This document shows positions 1 to 9,013 of a DNA stretch of 24,715 nucleotides, one piece after another. Made by a program: the position numbers and the translations under genes. Below the pieces are notes generated by a model. That model was not told the DNA's origin, searched no databases, and was given only the letters and a program-made list of their open reading frames with translations. The stretch is taken from positions 1-24,715 of the forward strand of contig MPUH01001073.1 in NCBI GenBank assembly GCA_001970955.1, in the 5' to 3' direction. Within the stretch, counting starts at the first letter, position 1. Each line of letters begins with the position of its first letter. Source of the stretch: Stentor coeruleus. Lineage: Eukaryota > Ciliophora > Heterotrichea > Heterotrichida > Stentoridae.

Positions 1-376
1 TACTGAGTAATTTGGCTAGTGAATTAAGATTTGGATTTTTAGATAATTTATAATATAATTTAAACATTAATAACTATATTATCTTTTAACTTACTCTCCT
101 TAATAAATTTATAATGACCTTTTTACATCCAACAAGTCAATAAAAATCTTTTTAAAAACAAAGCATCAAAAAATTTAAAAGCAAGTCTAAACTAAACCTA
201 TAAATCCCAAACCAAACCAAGACCTAGACCTAGGACCTAGACCTTTAAACATAACCTTCTATTTAAATACCATCATAAAATCTTTTAAAAATTCAAAAAC
301 CTAATCTTACAAAATACATAATTTCCAATATTTTAGATATATAAAATAAGCTTAAACTTAGTTTGGAATAATAAAG
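1..376. other. Intergenic region upstream of eS24
   Basis: No coding sequence is supported here. From about position 100 the + strand is rich in A, T and C and very poor in G, as are the other regions just upstream of starts in this window. The only distinctive element is a GACCTA-type repeat at 221-243, listed separately. The first 60 bases are less G-poor and may be the 3' flank of a gene outside the window, but nothing proves it. Confidence 0.6.
221..243 (+). repeat. GACC(TA) short direct repeats upstream of eS24
   Basis: GACC occurs four times, starting at 221, 227, 234 and 240, mostly as GACCTA, with CCTAGG at the centre. It is the most GC-rich stretch in this A/T-rich leader and lies about 135 bases before the eS24 start. 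It could be a binding site for a ribosomal-protein gene activator. That role is inference; only the repeat is seen. Confidence 0.45.
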
Positions 377-772
377 ATGGACGGTGGATACACTCTAAGG
401 ACAAGAAAAGTGATGACTAACAAATTGTTGCATAGGCTTCAAATGGTTTTTGATGTAATTCACCCTAATCTTGGTGGAGTTTCTAGTGAAAAACTAAGAG
501 AAAGACTTGCAAAAACCTATAAAGCCAAACCTGAAAATGTTGTAGTGTATGGGCTGAGAACTATTTTCGGAGGCTCTCGTTCAACAGGATTTGCACTTAT
601 TTATGACAGCAAGGACTTTGTGAAAAAATACGAACCTAAGTTTAGACTAAGAAGAATGGGTCTTGAACCAGCACGAACAGGATCAAGAAAGCAAAAGAAA
701 GAATTGAAAAACAAGAGAAAGAAGGTCAGAGGGACATCCAAGAAAACTGTTGGTCTTGGAAAGAAAAAATAA
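377..772 (+). CDS. RPS24: 40S ribosomal protein eS24
   Basis: This is a complete 131-residue protein of the eS24 family, a component of the small cytosolic ribosomal subunit that assembles near its foot and takes part in pre-rRNA processing. The length is close to the usual 130-135 residues. Recognisable family features are TLRTRKVMTNKLL near the N-terminus, LRTIFGGSRSTGFALIYDS in the middle, KKYEPKFRLRRMGL, and the very basic tail with SRKQKKELKNKRKKVRGTSK. The first ATG follows a short A-rich leader and fits the family's start. There is no sign of an intron. The stop is TAA and the gene ends only 46 bases from the end of the convergent neighbour. Confidence 0.97.
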   Translation: MDGGYTLRTRKVMTNKLLHRLQMVFDVIHPNLGGVSSEKLRERLAKTYKAKPENVVVYGLRTIFGGSRSTGFALIYDSKDFVKKYEPKFRLRRMGLEPARTGSRKQKKELKNKRKKVRGTSKKTVGLGKKK

Positions 773-818
773 ATAGCTAATTAGTTCTTCACAAGATTAT
801 CCACTATCTCTATATTAT

Positions 819-2888
819 CTACTTGGCTAAAAACTTAATACTAAGCTTGGACTCAGGCTTAGTGAGTTGTTTTTTATGAATTTCAATAGGAATATAAGTC
901 TTCAAGAATTCATCTATAGCCATAATAGCCTTTCCACATCTGACCATTAAAGCATTATTCTCAATAAACATATCAATATCCTTACTACCAAAAGTATAGT
1001 TTCCTTCACTTTCTCTCTTCATTTCTATACTTAACCAATCAATTCTACCATTAAGCACCTCAGCTAAAAGTTCATCAACTTGTTCTCCACGTACAGGGAC
1101 ATATACAGGTTTTACTTGTTTTAGTTCTTCAACAATTTTTAATAAATCGTTTTTTTCTTGATTTTTTCCATCTAAAATTTTCTTGCAGTTTTCAACATTT
1201 TTGCTTAACAAAAGACATTCCTCGCTTTGCTTTTTTAGTTGTTCTCCCATAGAACTGATTTCTTCTAGGAGGATATCTTTGATTTTTTCATTAACTTCAG
1301 TTTGAGATTCAATGGTTTTTCTTATTTCATATTGGTCGTTTTGTATACAAATTTGTTGTTCGAGTATTGTACATTGGGCTAAAGAACTATAGTTGTTTCT
1401 GGTTAAATCTTGAACTTCTTCGGTTTTATTTTCAAGAACATTTTCTAGTTTGTTTAGGTCATCCATAACATTGGTTTTTTCTTTTAATAATTGGGTGTTA
1501 AGTTTTGATAGGTTTTCTAGTTCAGACTCAAATTTTTGAGCTGCTTCATGAATATCTCTATGAAGTTTTATGCAGTGATCTTCTTTTTCTAGAGCTGCTT
1601 GACGACTATGTTCGATTTCTTTGTTTTCATCGACTAGAATATTGATTTCTCCTTCAAGTTGACGGATTTCTTTTTCAAGTTCAGTGTTTTCTTTGTTTAA
1701 ACCTTCGTTTTGATGTTTTTGGCTAAGGATTTGTTTGTTGATTTGGTCGATTTGATCCAGGAGTTCGAGTTTTTCTTTGTTTAAGGATTCGATGTTGGAG
1801 TTTTGGCGAAGTTTTGAAGCTGAAAAATCGTCGAGTGTTTTTTTGTGCTCGTTGTTCAAATCATCACGCTTGCCTGATGACTCTTTTAACTCAGCTTCAA
1901 GCCTTGAAACATGGTCTTTCATCGTATTAAAATTATACTGTTCCGCTTTCAACTGTTGCAAATTCGCATTCAGCGTGGACAAATCACTTTTTAACTGATC
2001 CACTTCCAAGCACTTCTGCGCGTACACATGTTGTTGATCTAATAATGATTGCATAGCTTTTGACCTATCTTCATTAATCTCCAAATGTTTTTTGCACTGT
2101 TCTTTACATTTCGCTTCTAATTGTTCAGTATTTTCTTTAATTGTAGTTTGAAGATTAAGCCTATTCACATGACTATCATAAAGTTGTTGTCTCAAAGTTT
2201 TTACTTCATCTTGTACAAGCTGGAGGACTTTAAGCTTTTCAGTTAGTCCAATGATAACTTCTTTTAAATGGTCAGCTTCTTGTTTAGTAATCTGTGAAGA
2301 TTTTCCATGACAAGGTGCAGGAAGATCAACACCTAATTCTTCAATATCAGGAATATACTTGCTAGCATAAGGTATATGATCAACTGAATAATATTCTTTT
2401 ATAATCTGTTTAATATCAGAATAAGTCGATTTATGTTCTTCTAACGATAAAAGTTCATTTTGTTGGCTTTCTGAGATTTTTTGCAAATAAGAGCACCTTG
2501 GACAATCTGTAACTTCAGTTGGGTGTTTTTCTGGAGATCTTCTCATTTGAGTATCTTCAATGCTCATAACATGAACTGATACTTTGACTCTACCACATTC
2601 ACTTTTATCTTTGGATGAAAGATTCACCCATTGCTCTGTTGATGTAGCTTTAAAATCCCCTATACCAATTTCTTCGTTTTTTTCTTCTACTGATAAGAGC
2701 ATTGGTTCTCCTTGGCTTACACTTTCAACATCAAAAATTACGGAAGTTGAAAAAGGATGCTATGTGATTATTACTTGTATAATCTTGGCTTGGTCACGGA
2801 CGTAGATTTTTAGAGTATGCGATTTAGATAAGACTATATTTTGAGATTCGACAAAGTAAATTTCTATACGACAAATACTCCCTTCCAT
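819..2888 (-). CDS. C2 domain / coiled-coil / GAR-like protein, one 15-nt intron
   Basis: The first continuous ORF would start at 2702, but the frame continues upstream once a 15-nt intron (2760-2774) is removed, to an ATG at 2888 with in-frame stops just before it. The spliced protein is 684 residues and the stop is TAG. Residues 1-105 look like a C2 beta-sandwich: alternating hydrophobic strands such as HTLKIYVRDQ, the FDVESVSQGEPMLLSVEE stretch, and a typical ending with EQWVNLSSK...GRVKVSVHV. A CPRC pair follows, then a long coiled coil at about 190-590. The C-terminus (about 595-665) carries VDELLAEVLNG and YTFGSK...LMVRCG...IDEFL, which resembles the microtubule-binding GAR domain of GAS2 proteins, with CGKAIMAIDEF where GAR has VGGGWMALDEF. 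A membrane- or calcium-linked cytoskeletal tether, perhaps at basal bodies or the cortex, is inferred. Domain calls are by eye. Confidence 0.8.
2760..2774 (-). other. 15-nt spliceosomal intron (C2/GAR gene)
   Basis: The minus strand reads GTAATAATCACATAG, exactly 15 nt with GTA at the 5' end and TAG at the 3' end. Read through, it puts an in-frame TAG between codons for Q38 and H39. Removed, it joins two parts of one C2-like domain without changing frame. It has A at positions 10 and 12, like the other two introns in the window. Confidence 0.88.
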
Positions 2889-3124
2889 TTATTCTTATAT
2901 ATGAATGTTACTTTTTTTTTATAATTTTTTTTAGATTTGGATTGTTTTTGATTATGTTTGAGATGAGGGTTTGAAGATAAAAAAAAATTTATCAGCAAAT
3001 AACCCATTGACATAAACAATTTTCCAGCATCCACTAAAAATATTTTCACCACAACTTATTCAACCATCTCTAAAAATCTTTATAAAAAAAATCATTCCCT
3101 ATTATTAAACCCCTAACTTTTACC

Positions 3125-6100
3125 TTATTCCTTATAATTATCTAAACTCTGAGTTTCCAGTTTACCAAGAATTTTCTCTAAAGCCTCATTATTTTGATTT
3201 AATTTCTCAACAACTTCCTCATGTATCTCATCTTGTTCAGCATGTATACTACTAATAATCTCATCAGTTTCTTTAATATTCTTCCTAGCAATGCTTTCTT
3301 TAATATATTTCGCCGTATCTTCAATCCCTGAAACCTGATTCCTCATAGTTTTAATTTTCTCAATAATTTTATCAGAACTAGCATCAGTTCCACTTACAAA
3401 ATCGCATATTTGTAAATAATGTTTACCATATGTATTTTTTTTCCAAAACATGAGCTTTTCAATTTCAATAATCATTTCAGTAAGTTCTTGGTAATTCGCA
3501 ATATCATTAGACTCTTGAACTTTTGAATAAGTATCTCCCATAATTGAAATTAAAAGGTTTAACATGATTAAAGGGTTTATGACAGTAGCTAAGAAAAATA
3601 TTATCCAATCAAATAGTTCTGTAAAATCAGCGTTAAAGTCCGCAAGATCAAGTCTGTAGCTTACAATTAGGTATTCAGAAAAAGATAATTCGTTTATTCT
3701 TAATAAGTAAATAAATGAAAAAGCTAAGGTTGAATAGAACAAAATTACAAAGAAAACTTGCATATCTTTTATAACTTCTGATAATAAACGGACCATGTAT
3801 CTTGTCCCATCAAACATACGGAAATACGAAATTCCTCTAGTCCATGAGAATATTATAACAGTAAGTAAAACATCACTATCATAATACCCTTGCCACATAA
3901 GTATCGCATAAATTGTACAACTAAGTCCTCTAAGTTGATCTAATATATTCCACATATCTTTCCAATAATCAATTGGATCAGTGAGTATTTGTGAAAACTC
4001 ATAAAGAAAAAGTAAGACATGTGTAGCAAAAAGCATATTAAGATTAACAAGTGAGTCTAAAAAACCTATGCAATAAATAGATAACTGGATCATATAAAGT
4101 ATATAAATACTACCTTGAGCATAAACAGCCCATTTAACCCTATCCCATTTGTTTTTCAAAAGTACTTGTAAAAGTGTGCATCGAAAAACCTCATCAGTCG
4201 AACATTCTGTAAGGCTTTCTAAAAACTCAATACTCTCTTGTGTGCCTATATCAATATTTAATGGACAAAGACTATGATGAAAAGCTATTGATCGACCATT
4301 TGATGAATACATAGTCTTAGGGACAATTTTTTCTGGAAAAATATCTAAACTTTCTGAATGGTATAAGACAGGTAATTGAGTTTCATAAAAGGAAAATGAT
4401 GGTAAGTGAATATCATATGCACGTTGATATAAAATTTCATATAATCTTGTTATTTCAGGAAGGTCTATTGTGTTAAGTTTAGTCAAACAGTCACCAAGAG
4501 GAACATAAGCTTTTTTATTTTTACGTCTAGAATGCTCATGTTTCATATATTTTAAACATATGTCGATACAGTTTTTATATTCTAAATCTACGCTTATAGA
4601 TAATGGGGTTTCTTTATTGATTGTTGAGAAAAAACTTGACTGGTTTGATTTATTAAAAAGCGCAGAATTCAATTCATCCACACGATTACTGTATGCTAAT
4701 ATATGACTTGTGCTTATTAAATAAGGAGAAACTACCCAATGGAAATGTTTTTCATCTAATAGTCCTTTATTGTTGTTTTTTATACAATCTATTATGAATT
4801 TCATATAATTCTGCTGAGATCCTACATCTTTCCCTACCAAGCGAATCGCTGGGGATTTTAAAGGATTTTCTTCAACAAAAACCGTATTCCCTTCAGCTAT
4901 TGCAATGATTTTTTCATCATGGGACATAGTTAAACATGATGCTGGGAACTTAGTATCACATTGAAACATCACAGCTAGATTTTCCATTTTCCAGAAATGA
5001 TATTTGTTAAGTTGTAATGAAATCATATACTCATCATTTTCTGATAAAAATAAAGATATGATTTTCCCACTTTCTGGGGTAGTTAAAGTGTATAAGATTA
5101 TCCCTGATATATCCCATACAATAATTTCACTATTATCTGAACCTGATACAACCCATCCTTTTGGGGTTACTAATAAACATCTTACAGGACCTCTATGTCC
5201 ATAAAAAGTTTCTAATTTATTTCCTGTTAATGCATCCCATTTAGCAATTGTCCTATCATAAGATGCTGATAATAACATTGAATTATTACATATAAAACAT
5301 AAATCACTAACTGGGCCCATATGTCCTTTAATAGTTAAACTTTTTTGAACAACTTCTGTATCATAAATAATAATCCTATTCATCCTATCACCAATAGCAA
5401 ATTTGTTTTCATCAGAACTAAATTTAATTGATTTTATTTCAGCATCACACTCAGTATCTTCAATAATGTCGTTAGATAAATTCCAAGTGTAGATTATATT
5501 TTTTGATGAGGTTATTATAACAAATTTACCATTTCTAGAGGCAATTACTGATGTGAGTTCACCTTCTAATTGTTTGAAATCTTGTAAAAGGTCGCTTCTG
5601 TAATCCCAAATTACAGCTAAACCATCACTTCCAACACTGATAAGTTCAAAACTATTTGGCAAAAATTCGATTTTGTTTACTGTTTTTAAATGTTTTCTAT
5701 ATCTTGCGTTTTTTGTTAACTGTGGGACTTCCCATATCATAAAACAATTTGAACTTTGATTGAAAAATAGTTTTTTATGGTCACTTGAACATTTAAACCA
5801 TAATACTTCTTTTTCTACAAGTTTCATGTAATATGGAGATCTTTCAACTTTCATATCCCACATTATGATATTTGTATCTCTAGAACCAGTTACCATGTAT
5901 CGATTGTCTTTGAGGAAAACAATTCCTGTTATTTCGGCGGTATGTTCTTTGTATTCGTATTTTAGGGAAAAGTTTGAATCGACAAGCCAAACTTTTAGTG
6001 TGAAATCTTTAAAACCGACTCCGATGTGCTTCCTATGCTCGCTGAAACTAATTATTGTGGGAGGACTTGGGTGAGCGGGGGTACTTTGGAGTTCGGATTC

Positions 6101-6724
6101 GGATTCACCGTGAATGAGCTTTACCACACCATTAATCAAACCTAAAGCAAACAAAGATCCATCATCACTAACATCAATACAACAAATAGTATCAACTGTT
6201 GTTATCGACCTTTCTGGGAATTCCTCATCCGCATCTCTATCAACATCAATAATCTTCAGCGTATCAGTATAATTTGAACAATATAAAATTTCTTTACTTG
6301 ATCCAAGCTTTAAAGATACAGGCTGTGGAAGCAATTGGAATACTTTAATCTTACTAAGCTCAGGCATCGACAATATAATAAGTTCACGCATTGATGTTGA
6401 TGCTATAACTTTTTTATCCCCTACAGCAAAAAGAATTGCATCAATTGAGCTATCAGAAACTTCTTCATCTACAACAATTTTTCTAGCTTGAAGATCATAA
6501 ACAGCGATATTCCCAATTTTCCCACCGATAATCACAGTTTCTTCGTTCTCTGAAATATCAAAACAAGTGGGTAAAAAATCAGTCTCAACAATTTCTGGGA
6601 GTTGTTTTTCACAAAAGCTCATAAATTCATCTAATGCAGTTATGAAGTCTGGCGGACTGGAAGTTTTACGAATTTCTGAAGGATTCGATAGAGTTTTCCT
6701 TAGTAAGAATTCTAGACCACTCAT
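3125..6724 (-). CDS. WD40 / ankyrin-like / TRPV-like cation channel (paralog 1)
   Basis: This is a 1,199-residue membrane protein. Residues about 45-620 form many degenerate WD40 repeats, for example TGSRDTNIIMWD, VGSDGLAVIWD, SASYDRTIAKWD and SGSDNSEIIVWD, enough for one or two propellers. Residues about 665-735 include ankyrin-like TPLSISV...NCIDICLKYM. Six hydrophobic helices lie at about 864-1062. The S4/S5 region has RGISYFRMFDGTRYMVRLL, the pore loop SYRLDLADFNADF, and S6 runs into LNLLISIMGDTYSKV. After S6, a TRP-helix-like NYQELTEMIIEIEK is followed by a coiled coil at 1110-1195. A cation channel of the cell surface or cilium, gated or assembled by the WD40 part, is inferred from the folds. 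Ligand and ion are unknown. In-frame stops precede the ATG. It is paralogous to the + strand gene at 11711. The filter-position alanine (A1028) is glycine in the paralog. Confidence 0.87.
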   Translation of the reverse strand: MSGLEFLLRKTLSNPSEIRKTSSPPDFITALDEFMSFCEKQLPEIVETDFLPTCFDISENEETVIIGGKIGNIAVYDLQARKIVVDEEVSDSSIDAILFAVGDKKVIASTSMRELIILSMPELSKIKVFQLLPQPVSLKLGSSKEILYCSNYTDTLKIIDVDRDADEEFPERSITTVDTICCIDVSDDGSLFALGLINGVVKLIHGESESELQSTPAHPSPPTIISFSEHRKHIGVGFKDFTLKVWLVDSNFSLKYEYKEHTAEITGIVFLKDNRYMVTGSRDTNIIMWDMKVERSPYYMKLVEKEVLWFKCSSDHKKLFFNQSSNCFMIWEVPQLTKNARYRKHLKTVNKIEFLPNSFELISVGSDGLAVIWDYRSDLLQDFKQLEGELTSVIASRNGKFVIITSSKNIIYTWNLSNDIIEDTECDAEIKSIKFSSDENKFAIGDRMNRIIIYDTEVVQKSLTIKGHMGPVSDLCFICNNSMLLSASYDRTIAKWDALTGNKLETFYGHRGPVRCLLVTPKGWVVSGSDNSEIIVWDISGIILYTLTTPESGKIISLFLSENDEYMISLQLNKYHFWKMENLAVMFQCDTKFPASCLTMSHDEKIIAIAEGNTVFVEENPLKSPAIRLVGKDVGSQQNYMKFIIDCIKNNNKGLLDEKHFHWVVSPYLISTSHILAYSNRVDELNSALFNKSNQSSFFSTINKETPLSISVDLEYKNCIDICLKYMKHEHSRRKNKKAYVPLGDCLTKLNTIDLPEITRLYEILYQRAYDIHLPSFSFYETQLPVLYHSESLDIFPEKIVPKTMYSSNGRSIAFHHSLCPLNIDIGTQESIEFLESLTECSTDEVFRCTLLQVLLKNKWDRVKWAVYAQGSIYILYMIQLSIYCIGFLDSLVNLNMLFATHVLLFLYEFSQILTDPIDYWKDMWNILDQLRGLSCTIYAILMWQGYYDSDVLLTVIIFSWTRGISYFRMFDGTRYMVRLLSEVIKDMQVFFVILFYSTLAFSFIYLLRINELSFSEYLIVSYRLDLADFNADFTELFDWIIFFLATVINPLIMLNLLISIMGDTYSKVQESNDIANYQELTEMIIEIEKLMFWKKNTYGKHYLQICDFVSGTDASSDKIIEKIKTMRNQVSGIEDTAKYIKESIARKNIKETDEIISSIHAEQDEIHEEVVEKLNQNNEALEKILGKLETQSLDNYKE

Positions 6725-7437
6725 AATTAAATTTCTTATTTAAATTGGAAATTATTAGGTTGTATATTGGATATAAAGTATTTTTGGTTTGAAAAGTAAT
6801 ATGAGGATGAATTATTAATGATGATAAGTTTGGGTGAAGGTTTTTTTAGGAAGAAAATGTGTTTTTATGTTTGATTAGGTAGGCAGGTTGCTTGTTTGGG
6901 TATTTTAGAAGTAAGATTGCTGGGAGGATTGGAGGATGGATTTAGATTGAGATTATAATTAGGAATGGTTTTTATTTTAAGGGTATTATGTATAATTTGT
7001 GATTGTGTAGTTTAAAATTTGAATAAAAGTTTAAATTTTATTATCTTTACTAAAAAAACAACAACTGAACAAATTCGTCTTCATATAATACTTTTACCCA
7101 GTAGCCATCATACTCTTTTAATTTTCCAGTACATAAATTTAAATCCTCATATTTTACAGTATTAACACTTATTTCAACATAAAAAAATACATATCACACA
7201 AACAACTATCATAAAACCCAATAAATTTCAATATAAAACTCAAAACTTTCTATCTAACCAATTATATTCAATATCATAAAAATCTGCATATCCTCCTAAA
7301 AACCCTCAATTAAATCAAACATTCCAAATTTTGCATACAATCTTTAATCATACAAATCATAACAAACACAAAAAATCCTCAGCATTTTACAATAAAAATC
7401 CAAATAACCTTATAAATTTCAAAGAAAATTATATATA
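6725..7437. promoter_or_regulatory. Divergent intergenic/promoter region
   Basis: No gene is visible between the starts of the - strand channel and the + strand small gene, so both promoters must lie here. The composition flips near 7040. To the left the + strand is rich in G and T and poor in C. To the right it is rich in A and C and poor in G. Each side is therefore G-poor on the sense strand of its own gene. No sharper motif is evident. Confidence 0.55.
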
Positions 7438-7806
7438 ATGGATTCATTTTGGTATAGTCAAAGCTTTGTTAAAGGTTTAAGTCCTTTGAAATACGAGCAA
7501 AAGCCTCGAGAATTTTATAACAGAAGACATTTAGAAAATTTCAAACCATACAATAGCCCAAGTGAAGTTGAAAGTAAGTTCAAGTATTTAACTCCTTCTA
7601 AATGGCATAAAACTGGATGGAAATATGCAAAACAACCTGAGATAACAAAAAATGAGCTTAAGATACAAAGTGAATTTACTACAGCTTATAGTACTTTCTA
7701 TCAAACTCCTAGAGCTTCAAGTAAAGAAAAACCTATTTTACCAAGAAACTCCTTTTCACGACCGTATTCTCAATGGAGACCTTCGGATTTAAGGAAAACC
7801 TTATAA
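7438..7806 (+). CDS. Small Tyr/Pro/Arg-rich protein of unknown function
   Basis: This encodes a 122-residue protein that I do not recognise. It is hydrophilic and basic, with many aromatic residues (Y, F, W), Pro and Arg, and no membrane segment or signal peptide. Features include FWYSQSFVKGLSPLKYEQKP at the start, TAYSTFYQTPR in the second half, and RPYSQWRPSDLRKTL at the C-terminus. The ATG follows an A/C-rich, G-poor leader like those of its neighbours. The stop is TAA, and no GT precedes it closely enough for a 15-nt intron to carry the frame further. Low-complexity aromatic/basic proteins of this size are common among ciliary and microtubule-associated proteins, but that is only an analogy. 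The gene converges on the 8087-8602 gene. Confidence 0.68.
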   Translation: MDSFWYSQSFVKGLSPLKYEQKPREFYNRRHLENFKPYNSPSEVESKFKYLTPSKWHKTGWKYAKQPEITKNELKIQSEFTTAYSTFYQTPRASSKEKPILPRNSFSRPYSQWRPSDLRKTL

Positions 7807-8086
7807 GTTATAATTGAAGTTTTGATTAATTTTAAGTTTTTAAGCCTGGGCTAGCTAATATTTTAGTTTTTTGGTAATGAGAGAATTAATAAAATATGTG
7901 AAAATATAATAAATGTTGGCATGTTTGGGAAATATTTAAGATTTTTAAAGGTTCAGAAAATATTAGAGTTTAAAGTTTTAAGATATTTTTATCAGAGTTT
8001 TTAAGTAGTAAAAAATATTATCCTTTCCTGCAAACTAAACCACAACCTACAGAAGTTGTCTATCAAAAAATAAAAAAAAAATCATT
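7807..8086. other. Convergent 3' intergenic region
   Basis: These 280 bases separate two convergent genes and should hold both 3' ends. The + strand is T/G-rich up to about 8010 and then turns C/A-rich. No hairpin, tRNA or ORF is supported. Confidence 0.5.
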
Positions 8087-8602
8087 CTAATTATTAACTT
8101 GTTTAGGGAGTTCATCAAAATAATTTCTTTGAGTCTTATGTTTAACCTCATTCCATTCAGAAGAAGCCGTATATCTTGTACTCCACATACTTTCTCTTTC
8201 TTTATCCCTATCTCCAATTAAACTATTAAACCTTCCTTTTCTTCCAAATCTATACCTCTGCCCATAACTCCCTTTACTCTTTTCAAGTCCTCCTTCAAAT
8301 TTCCTTGGTGAGTCAAAATATTCTCTTAACTGAGTATAAACTTTATGATTATCTTTAGAAAAAGTTATATTGAATCGATTGTTCCATCTATATTCAAGAT
8401 GTCTTGACCCTGGGACTATAGCCTCAGAACCATCTGGGATTCTATATAAATTAGTTTCAACTGAAGCTCGGTGATTTGGGCTTGATAATATTTCATACAT
8501 ATTAGGAAAAGCTAATCTCATCCTTTTAAATTTTGAAGGGGAGACTATAGAACTGTTTATAATTTACTTGTTATAGCTCATTGGGTTTGAAGATTCAACC
8601 AT
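8087..8602 (-). CDS. Small Arg/Tyr-rich protein of unknown function, one 15-nt intron
   Basis: The continuous ORF starts at 8521, but the frame extends upstream across a 15-nt intron at 8553-8567. Exon 1 begins at ATG 8602 and reads MVESSNPMSYN, and the junction restores N-S-I-V-S-P-S-K-F-K-R into the known frame. The spliced product is 166 residues with a TAG stop. It is basic and hydrophilic, with no membrane segment. It has an NMYEILSSPNHRA motif near residue 35 and a Gly/Arg/Tyr-rich centre (SKGSYGQRYRFGRKGRF). I do not recognise a family. Like the convergent gene at 7438 it is rich in aromatic and basic residues, but the two show no clear similarity. If the intron were never spliced, translation would have to begin at the internal ATG at 8521. 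Confidence 0.72.
8553..8567 (-). other. 15-nt spliceosomal intron (small Arg/Tyr-rich gene)
   Basis: The minus strand reads GTAAATTATAAACAG, exactly 15 nt, GT...AG, with A at positions 10 and 12. In frame it begins with an immediate TAA (codon split aag|taa). Removing it joins an upstream ATG-led exon to the main ORF without a frame change. Confidence 0.8.
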
Positions 8603-9013
8603 TTTATAAAGAATATGATATTTATTAAAATGCTAAGTTCTGATAGTATAAAATTTTTGGAAGTGTATTTGAAGGTATATGGTTTTCAGTTATTGTATGC
8701 ATTTGGAAGCTGGTAACAATTATAATTGGTTGTTGGATATGATTTTCCTATTTAGTGGTATGATTAAAATATATATTCTCATGAAAAATATATCTGGATA
8801 ATCAAGTTATAGTTAGGAAATAAAACACTTTTATCTTTTTGTATAATAAAAAAAATAATTAACATTATATAATAATATAACATAAACTACAAAGCTGATT
8901 CTTGAATACTTGAGTAACCTAAAATTACACAATTGATTATAATTTGAATAATTAGGATATTTTTATTATCATATATATTATCTACATGCTATAATTTTTC
9001 TGATGCATTTTTA
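8603..9013. other. Intergenic region between small gene and hydroxylase
   Basis: No gene is visible. It should hold the promoter of the 8087-8602 gene (left part, G/T-rich on +) and the 3' flank of the hydroxylase gene (right part, very A/T-rich). No tRNA box or notable repeat was found. Confidence 0.5.

Noticed and set aside
2864..3052. Minus-strand ORF of 62 codons between the C2 and channel genes
   Set aside because: Low-complexity Lys/Asn/Phe content in an intergenic A/T-rich stretch; it overlaps the true start of the C2 gene in another frame.
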